Assembly: GCF_025821625.1 (NCBI RefSeq)
Contig: NZ_JACKSH010000292.1
Location: forward strand, 1 to 39,881
Source: Mycolicibacterium pyrenivorans
GTDB lineage: Bacteria > Actinomycetota > Actinomycetes > Mycobacteriales > Mycobacteriaceae
Direction: 5' to 3'
Length of the DNA stretch: 39,881 bases
Shown here piece after piece: positions 32,296 through 39,590 of this stretch (position 1 is the first letter of the stretch; every line of letters begins with the position of its first letter). A model generated the notes under the pieces. That model saw only the letters and a program-made list of their open reading frames with translations, made no database searches and was not told the DNA's origin. The position numbers and the translations under genes were made by a program.

Positions 32296-32358
32296 GTGGG
32301 GGCAGCGAGTGCCTGGTGCGCCGCAGTGATGCAGCTGGTGACAGATTGCGGCGAGGAC

Positions 32359-33132
32359 TTAGCTTTCGATGATGCGAACGACGTAGGGCGTCATCCCTGA
32401 CGTGCGCACTGGGGAGATCTTGATTGGCACGCCGGTCTGCTGTGCCTCGAGCATCTGCCCGCCGCCGAGATAGATAGCTTCGTGCTGGCTCCCGCCCGGG
32501 CCCCAGAACAGCAGATCGCCCCGCTTCGCTTGGGAGGGTGGCACCTTGCGGCCGGCGTCGTACTGATCACCGGACCATCGCGGGAGCAGAACTCCAACGC
32601 CGGCGAAGGCGAACCGTGTCAGGCCTGAACAGTCAAAGCCGACGGTGCCTGCCCCCTGGTCGACGCCGCGGCTGGGACCGGTGAGGCTTCCGCCACCCCA
32701 GGAGTAGGGAACGCCGATTTGCGTTCCCGCCCTCCGGATTACGTACTCGATCGCTTGCGCACCATTGACCCGGTTTCCGCGCACGCTCGTCGACGGATCC
32801 GCGGCGGGACTGACGAGCCCCAGGCTGCTGAGGAAGTTGCGACCCATGCTCATGGCGGTCTGCGTCGCCATGGCCGTTGCCTGAAGAGAGGCGTTCGCGA
32901 TGGCAACCGGATCACCGGGAGCGCCTGCGCTCGCCACCTTAGGAAGCAGTGGATCCCAAGGGCCGGCGGCAGGTTGGGCCGACGCGACCGGTGCGCACGC
33001 AAGGAAAAGCAAGACGACGATGGCGATCACACCGGAGAGCCGCCGAACCGCCTGTGCTGCTACAAGGATTGTGGGGTCGCAGCGGTCAGCGCGGGCAGTT
33101 GGAGCACCCTTGCTCCGGACGTGTGATTCCAT
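32359..33132 (-). CDS. Secreted NlpC/P60 peptidoglycan endopeptidase (RipB/RipD-like), copy 2
   Basis: 257 residues. ATG 33132 is preceded by GAGGAGA, as in copy 1. Signal peptide (VVLLFLACAPVASAQ), spacer, and NlpC/P60 domain with Cys168 (FDCSGL), His217 and Glu229. It differs from copy 1 (487-1,257) mainly in the leader and by scattered substitutions. Converges with the atypical response regulator (63 bp). A perfect TACGTA dyad is 86-102 bp upstream. Confidence 0.93.
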   Translation of the reverse strand: MESHVRSKGAPTARADRCDPTILVAAQAVRRLSGVIAIVVLLFLACAPVASAQPAAGPWDPLLPKVASAGAPGDPVAIANASLQATAMATQTAMSMGRNFLSSLGLVSPAADPSTSVRGNRVNGAQAIEYVIRRAGTQIGVPYSWGGGSLTGPSRGVDQGAGTVGFDCSGLTRFAFAGVGVLLPRWSGDQYDAGRKVPPSQAKRGDLLFWGPGGSQHEAIYLGGGQMLEAQQTGVPIKISPVRTSGMTPYVVRIIES

Positions 33133-33217
33133 GTCTTCTCCTCGGTGCGCCGCGCGGTGAGCTATCACACGCACCAATAGCGGGGCTGAATCGCATAAGT
33201 ACGGCGCAGCACCAAAA

Positions 33218-33234
33218 TACGTAGCTCCTACGTA
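33218..33234. promoter_or_regulatory. Perfect TACGTA dyad upstream of NlpC/P60 copy 2
   Basis: TACGTAG-CTC-CTACGTA, a perfect 7-3-7 inverted repeat, taken as the reference for the set. Same distance from the hydrolase start as in copy 1. Confidence 0.7.
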
Positions 33235-33654
33235 GAAAAGCGTAACTCACAAAAGCCCCACCAGTAACAGTAGCCACATAATTACAATGGTGAAATTCGC
33301 TGCGGCAGCTCGGTTTGGATGCGGCAAGTACTGGACTAGAACCGTTTTTACGGTCGGGAGGACGCGCGTGAATAGCGCGCCGATGAACGCAAACTGTGCG
33401 AGCTTCTCGGAGAAGGAGGCACTATGGGCCGTCGTCGGGGGTAGCAACAATTCTGCCCCGCGCGGTCACGTGAAGCCTCGTCGGCGGTAGCGCGCCGCCT
33501 TCGGTCATCGGGGAGTCGATGAGCTCCAGCCACGCCGACAACCGCCCGTACGGCAACGGCGTCTCAGGAGTGACCCCAAATGCGCCGCGGAGAAAGGGGT
33601 TCAGCGACGCTGGGCACCCGGGCATGTCAGCCCGGTGTCACTAACTTCCGATGC
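33235..33654. other. Intergenic region beyond the NlpC/P60 copy 2 operator
   Basis: The first 150 bp match copy 1 near 1,375-1,520. A 67-codon minus-strand frame (33,247-33,450) ends in a hydrophobic run (IVIMWLLLLVGLL) but starts with TTG, lacks a ribosome site, and is interrupted in copy 1. On the plus strand a 38-codon frame at 33,374-33,490 has no recognised family. I do not call a gene. Confidence 0.35.
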
Positions 33655-34878
33655 TCAGAGGTTGGCGTTTCCGGCCTTCCATTGCTCCCAGGGGATGTTC
33701 CAGTCTCCGAGTCCGTCGGTTCCTGACAGGGTTGCGCCGGTCGTGTTGATGACTTCCACGATGTCGCCGCGTCGGGTGTTGTCGTAGAACCAGCGGGCAT
33801 TGGCTGGATTGACGTTGAGGCATCCGTGGCTGACGTTGGCGATGCCTTGGCTACCCACCGACCATGGGGCAGAGTGCACGTAGATGCCGCTGTAGGACAT
33901 TTGCGTGGCCCATTCGACTTCGGTGCGGTAGCCGTCGGGCGAGTTGGCGGGGACTCCGTAGGTGGACGAATCCATCACCAGGAAGGAGTAGCGGTCTCCG
34001 ATGATGTAGGCGCCGTTGTCGGTGGGCGTTTTGGCTTTGCCCATGGAGATGGGCATGGTTTTGACGACTTCGCCGTTGCGCCGCACGGTCATCGTCTTGG
34101 TGGCGTCATCGGCGGTGGCGATGATGTGGTCGCCGATCGTGAATCGTGTGGTGACGTCTTCCTGGCCGAAGAGTCCGTCGCCGAAGTCGACGCCGTAAGC
34201 CTCCACCGACACCTCAACGTGCGTTCCGGGCTCCCAGTATTCGGCGGGGCGCCAGCGGACTTCACGATTGCTGAGCCAGTAGAAGGCGCCCTCAACCGGG
34301 GGGTTCGTGGTCACGGTGATCGCCTGCTGCGCCGCAACCCGGTTCGTGATGTTCTCGTCAAAGCGAATCGCAATGGGTTGACCCACGCCCACCGTTTCGC
34401 CGTCATTGGGCAAGACGTAGGGCATCGTCAGGTTTTCGGGGGAATGGGTTTCGAATGTTGCGCTGGTGCTGGTCGTTCCGCCAAGCCCCTGTGCGTGCGC
34501 CTGCAGAGTGTACTGCTTGTTGTAGCCCAGCGGTTCCGCCGATGACCAGGTAACGCCGTCGGGGCTCAGCTGCCCATCAACAAGTTCGCCCGCCTCGTTG
34601 GTCAGCGACACTTGGCCGAGAACACCGTCGCCGGCGGTAACGGTCACGGGGGCATCGACAGCGACGCCGATCGCACCATCAGTCACGGACGCTTCCAGTT
34701 TCGGTACGAGCAAGTCTGCGTAGGGCGTGCCCTTGTCGGTGATGACGTCGGGCGTGGGCGCCGCCGCCGGAGACGAGGTGCAGGCGGTCGCGATCAGCAG
34801 CACCGCCACCGCGAGGACGGTCGTGCGCAACCAGTGCGTCGTCGCTCGAAACGCTGGTGGGCAGCCTATCTGCGGCAT
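33655..34878 (-). CDS. ldtB: L,D-transpeptidase (LdtB/LdtMt2-like lipoprotein)
   Basis: 407 residues, close to mycobacterial LdtB (408). ATG 34878 with GGAGAG upstream. Signal peptide with lipobox ATAC. Two Ig-like domains (about 55-150 and 150-250; PYVLPNDGETVGVGQPIAIRFDENI), then the YkuD domain with VMDSSTYGVP, VHSAPWSVGSQG and SHGCLNV with catalytic Cys353, and the C-terminal GLGDWNIPWEQW cap. It makes 3-3 (DAP-DAP) cross-links in peptidoglycan, which resist many beta-lactams. A CopR-type direct repeat lies 153 bp upstream; no TACGTA dyad was seen. A chromosomal ldtB is probably also present. Confidence 0.93.
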   Translation of the reverse strand: MPQIGCPPAFRATTHWLRTTVLAVAVLLIATACTSSPAAAPTPDVITDKGTPYADLLVPKLEASVTDGAIGVAVDAPVTVTAGDGVLGQVSLTNEAGELVDGQLSPDGVTWSSAEPLGYNKQYTLQAHAQGLGGTTSTSATFETHSPENLTMPYVLPNDGETVGVGQPIAIRFDENITNRVAAQQAITVTTNPPVEGAFYWLSNREVRWRPAEYWEPGTHVEVSVEAYGVDFGDGLFGQEDVTTRFTIGDHIIATADDATKTMTVRRNGEVVKTMPISMGKAKTPTDNGAYIIGDRYSFLVMDSSTYGVPANSPDGYRTEVEWATQMSYSGIYVHSAPWSVGSQGIANVSHGCLNVNPANARWFYDNTRRGDIVEVINTTGATLSGTDGLGDWNIPWEQWKAGNANL

Positions 34879-34989
34879 GAGTGAGGCTCTCCGTATCGGG
34901 TCTTCGTCATCGGCTAACGGGCGGTGGCACCGCCTGGTGCGTCGCGAGGGCCGGTCGCGGGCGACGGTGCACCGTTTACGGGTATGCCT

Positions 34990-35005
34990 TCAAGAGTGCT
35001 CTTGA
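34990..35005. promoter_or_regulatory. TCAAGAG-TG-CTCTTGA inverted repeat upstream of ldtB
   Basis: Two perfect 7-bp arms around 2 bp, between the CopR box and the ldtB start (112 bp before the ATG). It may be a second regulator's site. Confidence 0.35.
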
Positions 35006-35030
35006 GTCGTTTAGCTTTCTTAGTCCTTCG

Positions 35031-35050
35031 ATGAAGATTCGATAAAGCTG
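35031..35050 (-). promoter_or_regulatory. CopR-type direct repeat upstream of ldtB
   Basis: On the minus strand GCTTTATCG is followed by AATCTTCATCG, 11-bp period, in the same orientation toward its gene as the boxes before the copper genes. Distance to the ldtB start is 152 bp, near the 119-141 bp seen for DUF305 and the CPD ATPase. The remaining bases from 34,879 to 35,216 hold no gene. Confidence 0.55.
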
Positions 35051-35216
35051 GCACTAAAAGCTGGCTCCTCGGGCTTGCACAACCGCCAAAATCGGGGGCG
35101 CGTCCGTCTGTTGGTCCCAGCCGAAAGTGGTGGAGCCGTCTGTCGTTGCCGTCGACCGCGGCGAGGCTGGCTAGCGGGTCGAGCCACGCTGCACCGGTGA
35201 ATCGGGGGCCCGACGG

Positions 35217-36188
35217 CTACAGACGATACGTCGAGCCTTGGCCGGATGGCGGTATCGGCGCGTTTCCGTCGGCCGTCGTGGCCGTGGTCAAGGACTTGAG
35301 GCTGCAGCCGCTGGCGTGGGTGAACGGGTAGATCATCTGCCGCAGATAGCTGGTGGGGTAGTCGGGTTTGGCGGCCATGCCGAGCTGGGTGGAGTCGAAT
35401 CGCCATGTGGCGTCGTAGGCGTAGGTGCGCATCAGGTGGTCCCACACCAGGGTGAACAGGCCGAAGTTGACGTCGCCGACGCCGGCCCATTTGAGGTGGT
35501 GGAAGCGGTGGCCTTCGTTGAGGGCCAAGACATACTTGGCGGGGCCGATGCGGTAGTCGGCGTTGGAGTGCTGCAGCAGCTGGATTGCCACCGCCAGCGC
35601 CAGTACGGAGGCTACGTCGACGGGCAGCCCGATCAGGATCAGCGGTGCGACGCCGGCGGCCATCTCCACGGTTTGGTGCAGGGGGTGCTTCATCTGGCCG
35701 TTGAGGCCGTAGAAGCGGGTGACGCTGTGGTGCACCGCGTGAAAGCGCCACAACACACCGATCTTGTGGCTGGCCAGATGTACGACGGTGATGCCGAGGT
35801 CCGCGACCAGGATCGCGGCGAGGACCTGTGCGATGAATGGCCAGCTGTGTGGCCACAACGGCGGTGCGGGGACGATCGCGGCCAGCAGCGGGATGGCGGC
35901 CACGCTTGCCAGGATGAGGGTTTCGTTGACCGCGACGTGGATGCGGTCGCGCGTGCTGTCGGCCCGGTCACGGTTCCACGCGGTGTCATACGGAATGACC
36001 AGCTCTACCAGGAACGTCGTCGTGATCGCGACGACCAGGACGGCCAGCAGCCAGTACTTCTGGGCGCCGCCGGCGGTGAAGACGATGCCGGCGCCGTTGA
36101 GGCCGATCAGCATGAACGGCACGTAGCCGTAGCGGGCCACCGCCTGGGCCGCGGTAGCCGCCGTCGATGTCGGAGAAGTCGTGCTCAT
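35217..36188 (-). CDS. Sterol desaturase / fatty acid hydroxylase family membrane enzyme, copy 2
   Basis: 323 residues from ATG 36188, matching the start of copy 1 (STTSPT...). The same His clusters are present (HLASH, FHAVHHS, HRFHH), and most of the protein is close to identical to copy 1, with a different tail from about residue 295 on. Inverted relative to copy 1. It has lost its AraC partner, of which only the last 50 bp remain upstream, so its control must differ from that of copy 1. Confidence 0.87.
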   Translation of the reverse strand: MSTTSPTSTAATAAQAVARYGYVPFMLIGLNGAGIVFTAGGAQKYWLLAVLVVAITTTFLVELVIPYDTAWNRDRADSTRDRIHVAVNETLILASVAAIPLLAAIVPAPPLWPHSWPFIAQVLAAILVADLGITVVHLASHKIGVLWRFHAVHHSVTRFYGLNGQMKHPLHQTVEMAAGVAPLILIGLPVDVASVLALAVAIQLLQHSNADYRIGPAKYVLALNEGHRFHHLKWAGVGDVNFGLFTLVWDHLMRTYAYDATWRFDSTQLGMAAKPDYPTSYLRQMIYPFTHASGCSLKSLTTATTADGNAPIPPSGQGSTYRL

Positions 36189-36236
36189 GCCGTGAATCGT
36201 CGCGGTCACCGACACGGCGGCGCTTGAATGATCCGG

Positions 36237-36287
36237 CTAAAGGCCGGCTTCGTGGTCCCAGGACACGTGCCGGCTCAGGACCGGTCT
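36237..36287 (-). pseudogene. 3' stub of an AraC-family regulator gene
   Basis: On the minus strand, LSRHVSWDHEAGL and stop, equivalent to LSRHVSWDLDPSS and stop at the end of the AraC gene at 3,306-4,088; the spacer to the desaturase is also similar. Everything upstream of it is replaced by unrelated sequence near 36,290. Confidence 0.75.
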
Positions 36288-36345
36288 CAGAGATGCGTTA
36301 GCTTAGTTTGACGCCTGTGCTCACACGAGCGGAGAAGTCAGGTGT

Positions 36346-37155
36346 TTACTCGCGGTGATCATGATCGCCGTGGTCGTCCTGCGCAGGCACCGCGGGTGGG
36401 GCCGGAACTTCGGCCGTCGCCGGTGCAGCCGACTCGCCGGCAGGCTCGTTGACGGGCGGCGGGGCGGCCGGCTCGTGATTGCTGTCAGGGCTTTGAACAT
36501 GCTCGCTGCTCGTCCCATGATCATTACCCTCCGCGGGCTCGGCGCCAGCGCCGTGGTGATCGCTATGCGCATCGTCGGGGGTCGTCGCGTCGTGCTCGCC
36601 GTGCCCATCCTCGGGGGTCGTCCCGTGGTGGCCACCGTCCGCGCTCGCTGGCGCATGGCCGTGCTGCAGTCCTGAAGCAACGCCCACCGTGGACGCCAGC
36701 GTCACGACACCGACGGCGCCCATGAGCACTAATGCGCTGCCGAACACCGGTACCGGCTGTCCTTGCAGGCCGCGGTACCACACCCAGCTGGCGCCCATCA
36801 CGATGTAGATTTGAAGCAGCAGTGCGCAAAGGTCCGCGGCTTGGACCAATTCCGCTTCTCCCGCGCTGGGGCCGAACGGGGCTCCCACGGTCCTGGACAG
36901 GGCCCAAAGAGCAATGGCTCCAACGTTGAGCATGATGCCGGCAGCAAGCACAGGAGTCGTGGTTCGTGCGAGAACCAGGCGCGCCCAGAGCAGTTGGAAG
37001 AGTGCGATCGTTGCGAAGAACAAGCCTGCTGGCATCCACTCCTGCCAGTGGGTGGGTACGACGGCGAAGTGGATGACCGCGGCGCCCAGCGATGCGAGCG
37101 CGGCGAGCCGAGCCGCCAACCGGCTGTCGGTTTTCTTCGCTGTCCTTGGCGCCAC
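36346..37155 (-). CDS. Membrane protein with a long His-rich cytoplasmic or external tail
   Basis: About 269 residues from GTG 37155; GTG 37203 would add a Cys-containing leader (SCNRCRGWRC), and neither has a good ribosome site. Five or so hydrophobic helices (around AALASLGAAVIHFAVV, LFFATIALFQLLWARL, GIMLNVGAIALWAL, ALLLQIYIVMGASWVW, ALVLMGAVGVVTLAS) are followed by about 110 polar residues rich in His, Asp and Glu (HGEHDATTPDDAHSDHHG) and ending DDHGDHDHRE. No named family recalled. The tail suggests metal binding or buffering. A decayed copy lies at 25,366. A TACGTA dyad is 83-99 bp upstream of GTG 37155. Confidence 0.75.
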   Translation of the reverse strand: MAPRTAKKTDSRLAARLAALASLGAAVIHFAVVPTHWQEWMPAGLFFATIALFQLLWARLVLARTTTPVLAAGIMLNVGAIALWALSRTVGAPFGPSAGEAELVQAADLCALLLQIYIVMGASWVWYRGLQGQPVPVFGSALVLMGAVGVVTLASTVGVASGLQHGHAPASADGGHHGTTPEDGHGEHDATTPDDAHSDHHGAGAEPAEGNDHGTSSEHVQSPDSNHEPAAPPPVNEPAGESAAPATAEVPAPPAVPAQDDHGDHDHRE

Positions 37156-37222
37156 CGAACCAGGATGACAGCGCCACCCGCGACAGCGGTTGCATGACAC
37201 CACATCTCAACACGACCGAGAT

Positions 37223-37654
37223 TCATTTGTCATCAACTACTGTCTTCCTACGTAGACGCCGTCGATGCCACCCTCTGAGTCTCGACCACCGCCGCTTGGC
37301 CGTGCGGTAGGACGCCCGCTCGCACTTAGCGTCGGCGAATGTAGCGATTTCGCGGGTCGTTGCTCGCTGCTGAAGAGCGGTCGCAGACATTCGTCCGGGA
37401 TACGCGTGTCGGCGGGTCCTGGTGCGCAGTCGGACCTGCAATTGTTGACGTACTTCTTGGTGGATGTCGACTCTGATGGTCGGGGCAACCTCAAGCGTCG
37501 CCGCCAGTCCATAGCGGACCGGTGCCGCCAACCGGCCCACGTCCACGCGGCAGTCAACGTTGATCTCAGGCGCATCGCCCGCTGCGAACGCGACGGCCCG
37601 TTGTCCTTCGAGTATTTCGTGTTGCACGGTGCCGTTACGGCGCCTCGACGACAT
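37223..37654 (-). CDS. Doubtful hypothetical protein
   Basis: A 143-codon frame from ATG 37654 without a ribosome site. Its middle part has protein-like composition (VQHEILEGQRAVAFAAG, then VGRLAAPVRYGLAATLEV), but the last 60 residues are Arg-rich and cross the TACGTA dyad. It could be a small remnant whose end has shifted frame. I do not recognise a family. From 37,655 to 37,876 I see only the likely toxin-antitoxin promoter area. Confidence 0.25.
   Translation of the reverse strand: MSSRRRNGTVQHEILEGQRAVAFAAGDAPEINVDCRVDVGRLAAPVRYGLAATLEVAPTIRVDIHQEVRQQLQVRLRTRTRRHAYPGRMSATALQQRATTREIATFADAKCERASYRTAKRRWSRLRGWHRRRLRRKTVVDDK
37238..37254. promoter_or_regulatory. TACGTA dyad upstream of the His-rich membrane protein gene
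   Basis: Read on the minus strand: TACGTAG-GAA-GACAGTA, the 7-3-7 layout with a weaker right arm. Confidence 0.45.
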
Positions 37655-37876
37655 CCGCGAGCATTCGCCGGGATATGCCACTTGCTTGGGTAGTGGCGGC
37701 GGCGTCTTAGGTGCTGTAATCGGGCGTCTACCTGCACGACAGGGTGTCTGAGACGGCAAATAACGCGCATTATGTGTATGTTTTGTGGAGCTTGTTGAGT
37801 CACTTTGCGGATTATTCTCGCCGCTTTTATGGTTAGGCGCTGTAGAGTCGCTGCTGACGAAGGAGGTGCTCGCGAG

Positions 37877-38266
37877 ATGTCCGACTTGTTGATCAAGGCT
37901 GGGGACGACACCGCGCGGATGGACACCCACGAGGTTGTCGCCTACCTTCTGGCGCGCCTCGGACCCACCCTGACGGCGTATATCGCCAGTTCACGAAGTC
38001 GTGCGATGCCAGCCCGGTGGGCCACCCCTCCGGGGGAGCGCAACCACGCCGAACCCTCGACTGAGAAAGCGCGGCGGCTGACGGCAACGCATACCGTCTT
38101 CTGGCTGATCGAGGAAGCCGAAAACGACCAGGTTGCCCGGAACTGGCTGATTTCTGCGAATCCTCGCCTAGACGGGATCACGCCGGCGCAACTGCTACGC
38201 GAAGATCAGTTTGGTGCTGTCTTTCGCGCCGCGGACGCGTTTATCACCGACACCTACCATGCCTAG
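37877..38266 (+). CDS. Xre/MbcA/ParS-type antitoxin (DUF2384-like)
   Basis: 129 residues, ATG 37877 with GAAGGAGG upstream. The N-terminal part (VVAYLLARLGPTLTAYIASS) is a short helical DNA-binding-like region; the C-terminal part (FWLIEEAENDQVARNWLISANPRLDGITPAQLL) has the NPxL(D/G)xxP pattern of DUF2384 antitoxins, which insert into the RES toxin's active site. It precedes the RES gene by 64 bp. It should neutralise the toxin and repress the operon. Confidence 0.85.
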   Translation: MSDLLIKAGDDTARMDTHEVVAYLLARLGPTLTAYIASSRSRAMPARWATPPGERNHAEPSTEKARRLTATHTVFWLIEEAENDQVARNWLISANPRLDGITPAQLLREDQFGAVFRAADAFITDTYHA

Positions 38267-38330
38267 TCACTCGTGACGTCGACTCTTCCTATACTCAGCC
38301 CGTTCGCTGTGTACAGAGAGGCAGGCGCGG

Positions 38331-39128
38331 GTGTCGTTGGTGGGTGCGACTATCTGCGCGTCGAGTGGGCTAAACATCGTTGCGAGTTCGGGTCAGAGTG
38401 TCTTTCGAGTGGCTCGGACGCAGTACGGTCCGGTTAATCCACCCCCGCGCGTTCCGGGTGAACATCCGGTCGAGGACTGGTCGCGATGGGATACGCCTGG
38501 GCGAACCATATACGGATGTTCCTCGGCGACAGGCGCTTTCGTTGAAGTGTTGGAGTATATCCGACCGGACCCGCCGGCGACGCTGCTGAGTGACCTCTTC
38601 GACGACGTGGAGCCCGATGACGCCGCGACGTTCGCCGCGCAGGTTGCGAAGGAGTTGCCACAGCACGGGGCGATGCCCTACCGGTCAATCTCGAAGGGCT
38701 GGCGGGAAATGCGCTCCCTCTACGAACTTCAATTGCCCTACAGCGGTTGGTTCGTCGACGTCACTGGCGCCGAATCGATCTCGGTGCTTTCCGAACGGCT
38801 GGGCTCGACTCTGCTGGCTGAGTGTGAGGTCGAGCACCTGACCCTCAGCGAGCTGACCAGCTCATCCGAAGACCTGAAGAAGCTCACGACGGGCATCGCA
38901 ACGTGGATTCGAGACCGGACGGTTCTGTTCGACGGGGAGCGTCCGCACGGGATTGTTTACCCGTCCAAATGGGGTACGACGCTGGGCGACAACTACGCGA
39001 TGTGGCTGCGGCGTACAGACGACGGGACTGGCCCCGATCCGGTGACCGAGATAGAACCCTCCAGCATCGGCAAGCACACAAAACCCTTTGTTGACGCGGC
39101 AAGATTGCGCGGCATGCGGATATTCTGA
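38331..39128 (+). CDS. RES-domain toxin (NAD+-degrading, MbcT-like)
   Basis: 265 residues from GTG 38331, behind AGAGAGG. RES features: FRVARTQYGPVNPPP (Arg and Tyr), TIYGCSSATGAFVEVLEYI with the conserved Glu, and later VDVTGAESI. RES toxins of this family consume NAD+; the family is well represented by mycobacterial MbcT. At 265 residues it is longer than MbcT, mainly in the C-terminal half (IRDRTVLFDGERPHGIVYPS). With the antitoxin it forms an addiction module that stabilises the element. Confidence 0.8.
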   Translation: MSLVGATICASSGLNIVASSGQSVFRVARTQYGPVNPPPRVPGEHPVEDWSRWDTPGRTIYGCSSATGAFVEVLEYIRPDPPATLLSDLFDDVEPDDAATFAAQVAKELPQHGAMPYRSISKGWREMRSLYELQLPYSGWFVDVTGAESISVLSERLGSTLLAECEVEHLTLSELTSSSEDLKKLTTGIATWIRDRTVLFDGERPHGIVYPSKWGTTLGDNYAMWLRRTDDGTGPDPVTEIEPSSIGKHTKPFVDAARLRGMRIF

Positions 39129-39134
39129 GCGCGA

Positions 39135-39356
39135 CTAGCTGTACTGACCTGAGAGGTTAGGTATGCGGGTGGCGGGTGGTTGGCCGCCGAGTGCGGTGTG
39201 GCCGCGGTGGTAATTGTAGGTGTGTAGCCAGATCGGGAACTGCTCGCAGCGCTGGGCGTCGCTGGTGTAGAGCCGGGTATAGGCCCATTCGTCGCCGAGG
39301 GTTTGGTGAAATCTTTCTACCTTGCCGTTGGTTTGCGGCCGGTACGGCCGAGAGCG
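39135..39356 (-). mobile_element. IS481-type transposase C-terminal remnant
   Basis: The minus strand reads YRPQTNGKVERFHQTLGDEW, then LHTYNYHRGHTALGGQPPATR and NLSGQYS, the end of the integrase-fold catalytic region of IS481-family transposases. The N-terminal two thirds are missing, and its stop codon lies only 6 bp from the toxin stop. It joins in frame to a kinase fragment. Confidence 0.85.
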
Positions 39357-39590
39357 GCCGTGCTCGCGGTCGCGGGCGGCGTCGGCGCGGTAGAACCGTT
39401 CGAATACCCGGGTGATGCATTCGGCAGCGATTCCCTCGCCATTGTCGGCGACGGCGATCGTCAGCCGGTCGCCGTCGCGGACACAGCCGAGTTCGACAGA
39501 ACCGCCCGGTGGAGTGTGCCGCAGCGCATTCTCGAGCAGATTGCCCAGGACTCCGCCCGCGTCACCCCGAAGCTGTGGGAAGACGAGCAC
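39357..39590 (-). pseudogene. Histidine kinase ATPase-domain fragment fused to the transposase remnant
   Basis: Reads VLGNLLENALRHTPPGG (N-box), VADNGEGIA (G1), RVFERFYRADAARDREHG (F-box), then switches to transposase sequence. It resembles the same part of CopS at 13,350 but is a different paralog. The frame upstream contains a TGA where Trp is expected. Not a functional kinase. Confidence 0.8.

Larger units (their letters stand above)
31300..33400. repeat. Intact copy of the regulator-NlpC/P60 duplicated segment
   Basis: Counterpart of bases 1-1480. Regulator, hydrolase, operator and the flanking stretch are all in the same order. Here both genes are open, so this is the better preserved copy. 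Confidence 0.75.

Noticed and set aside
33247..33450. 67-codon minus-strand frame ending in a hydrophobic run
   Set aside because: TTG start without ribosome site, and the homologous stretch in copy 1 has a stop inside the hydrophobic run.
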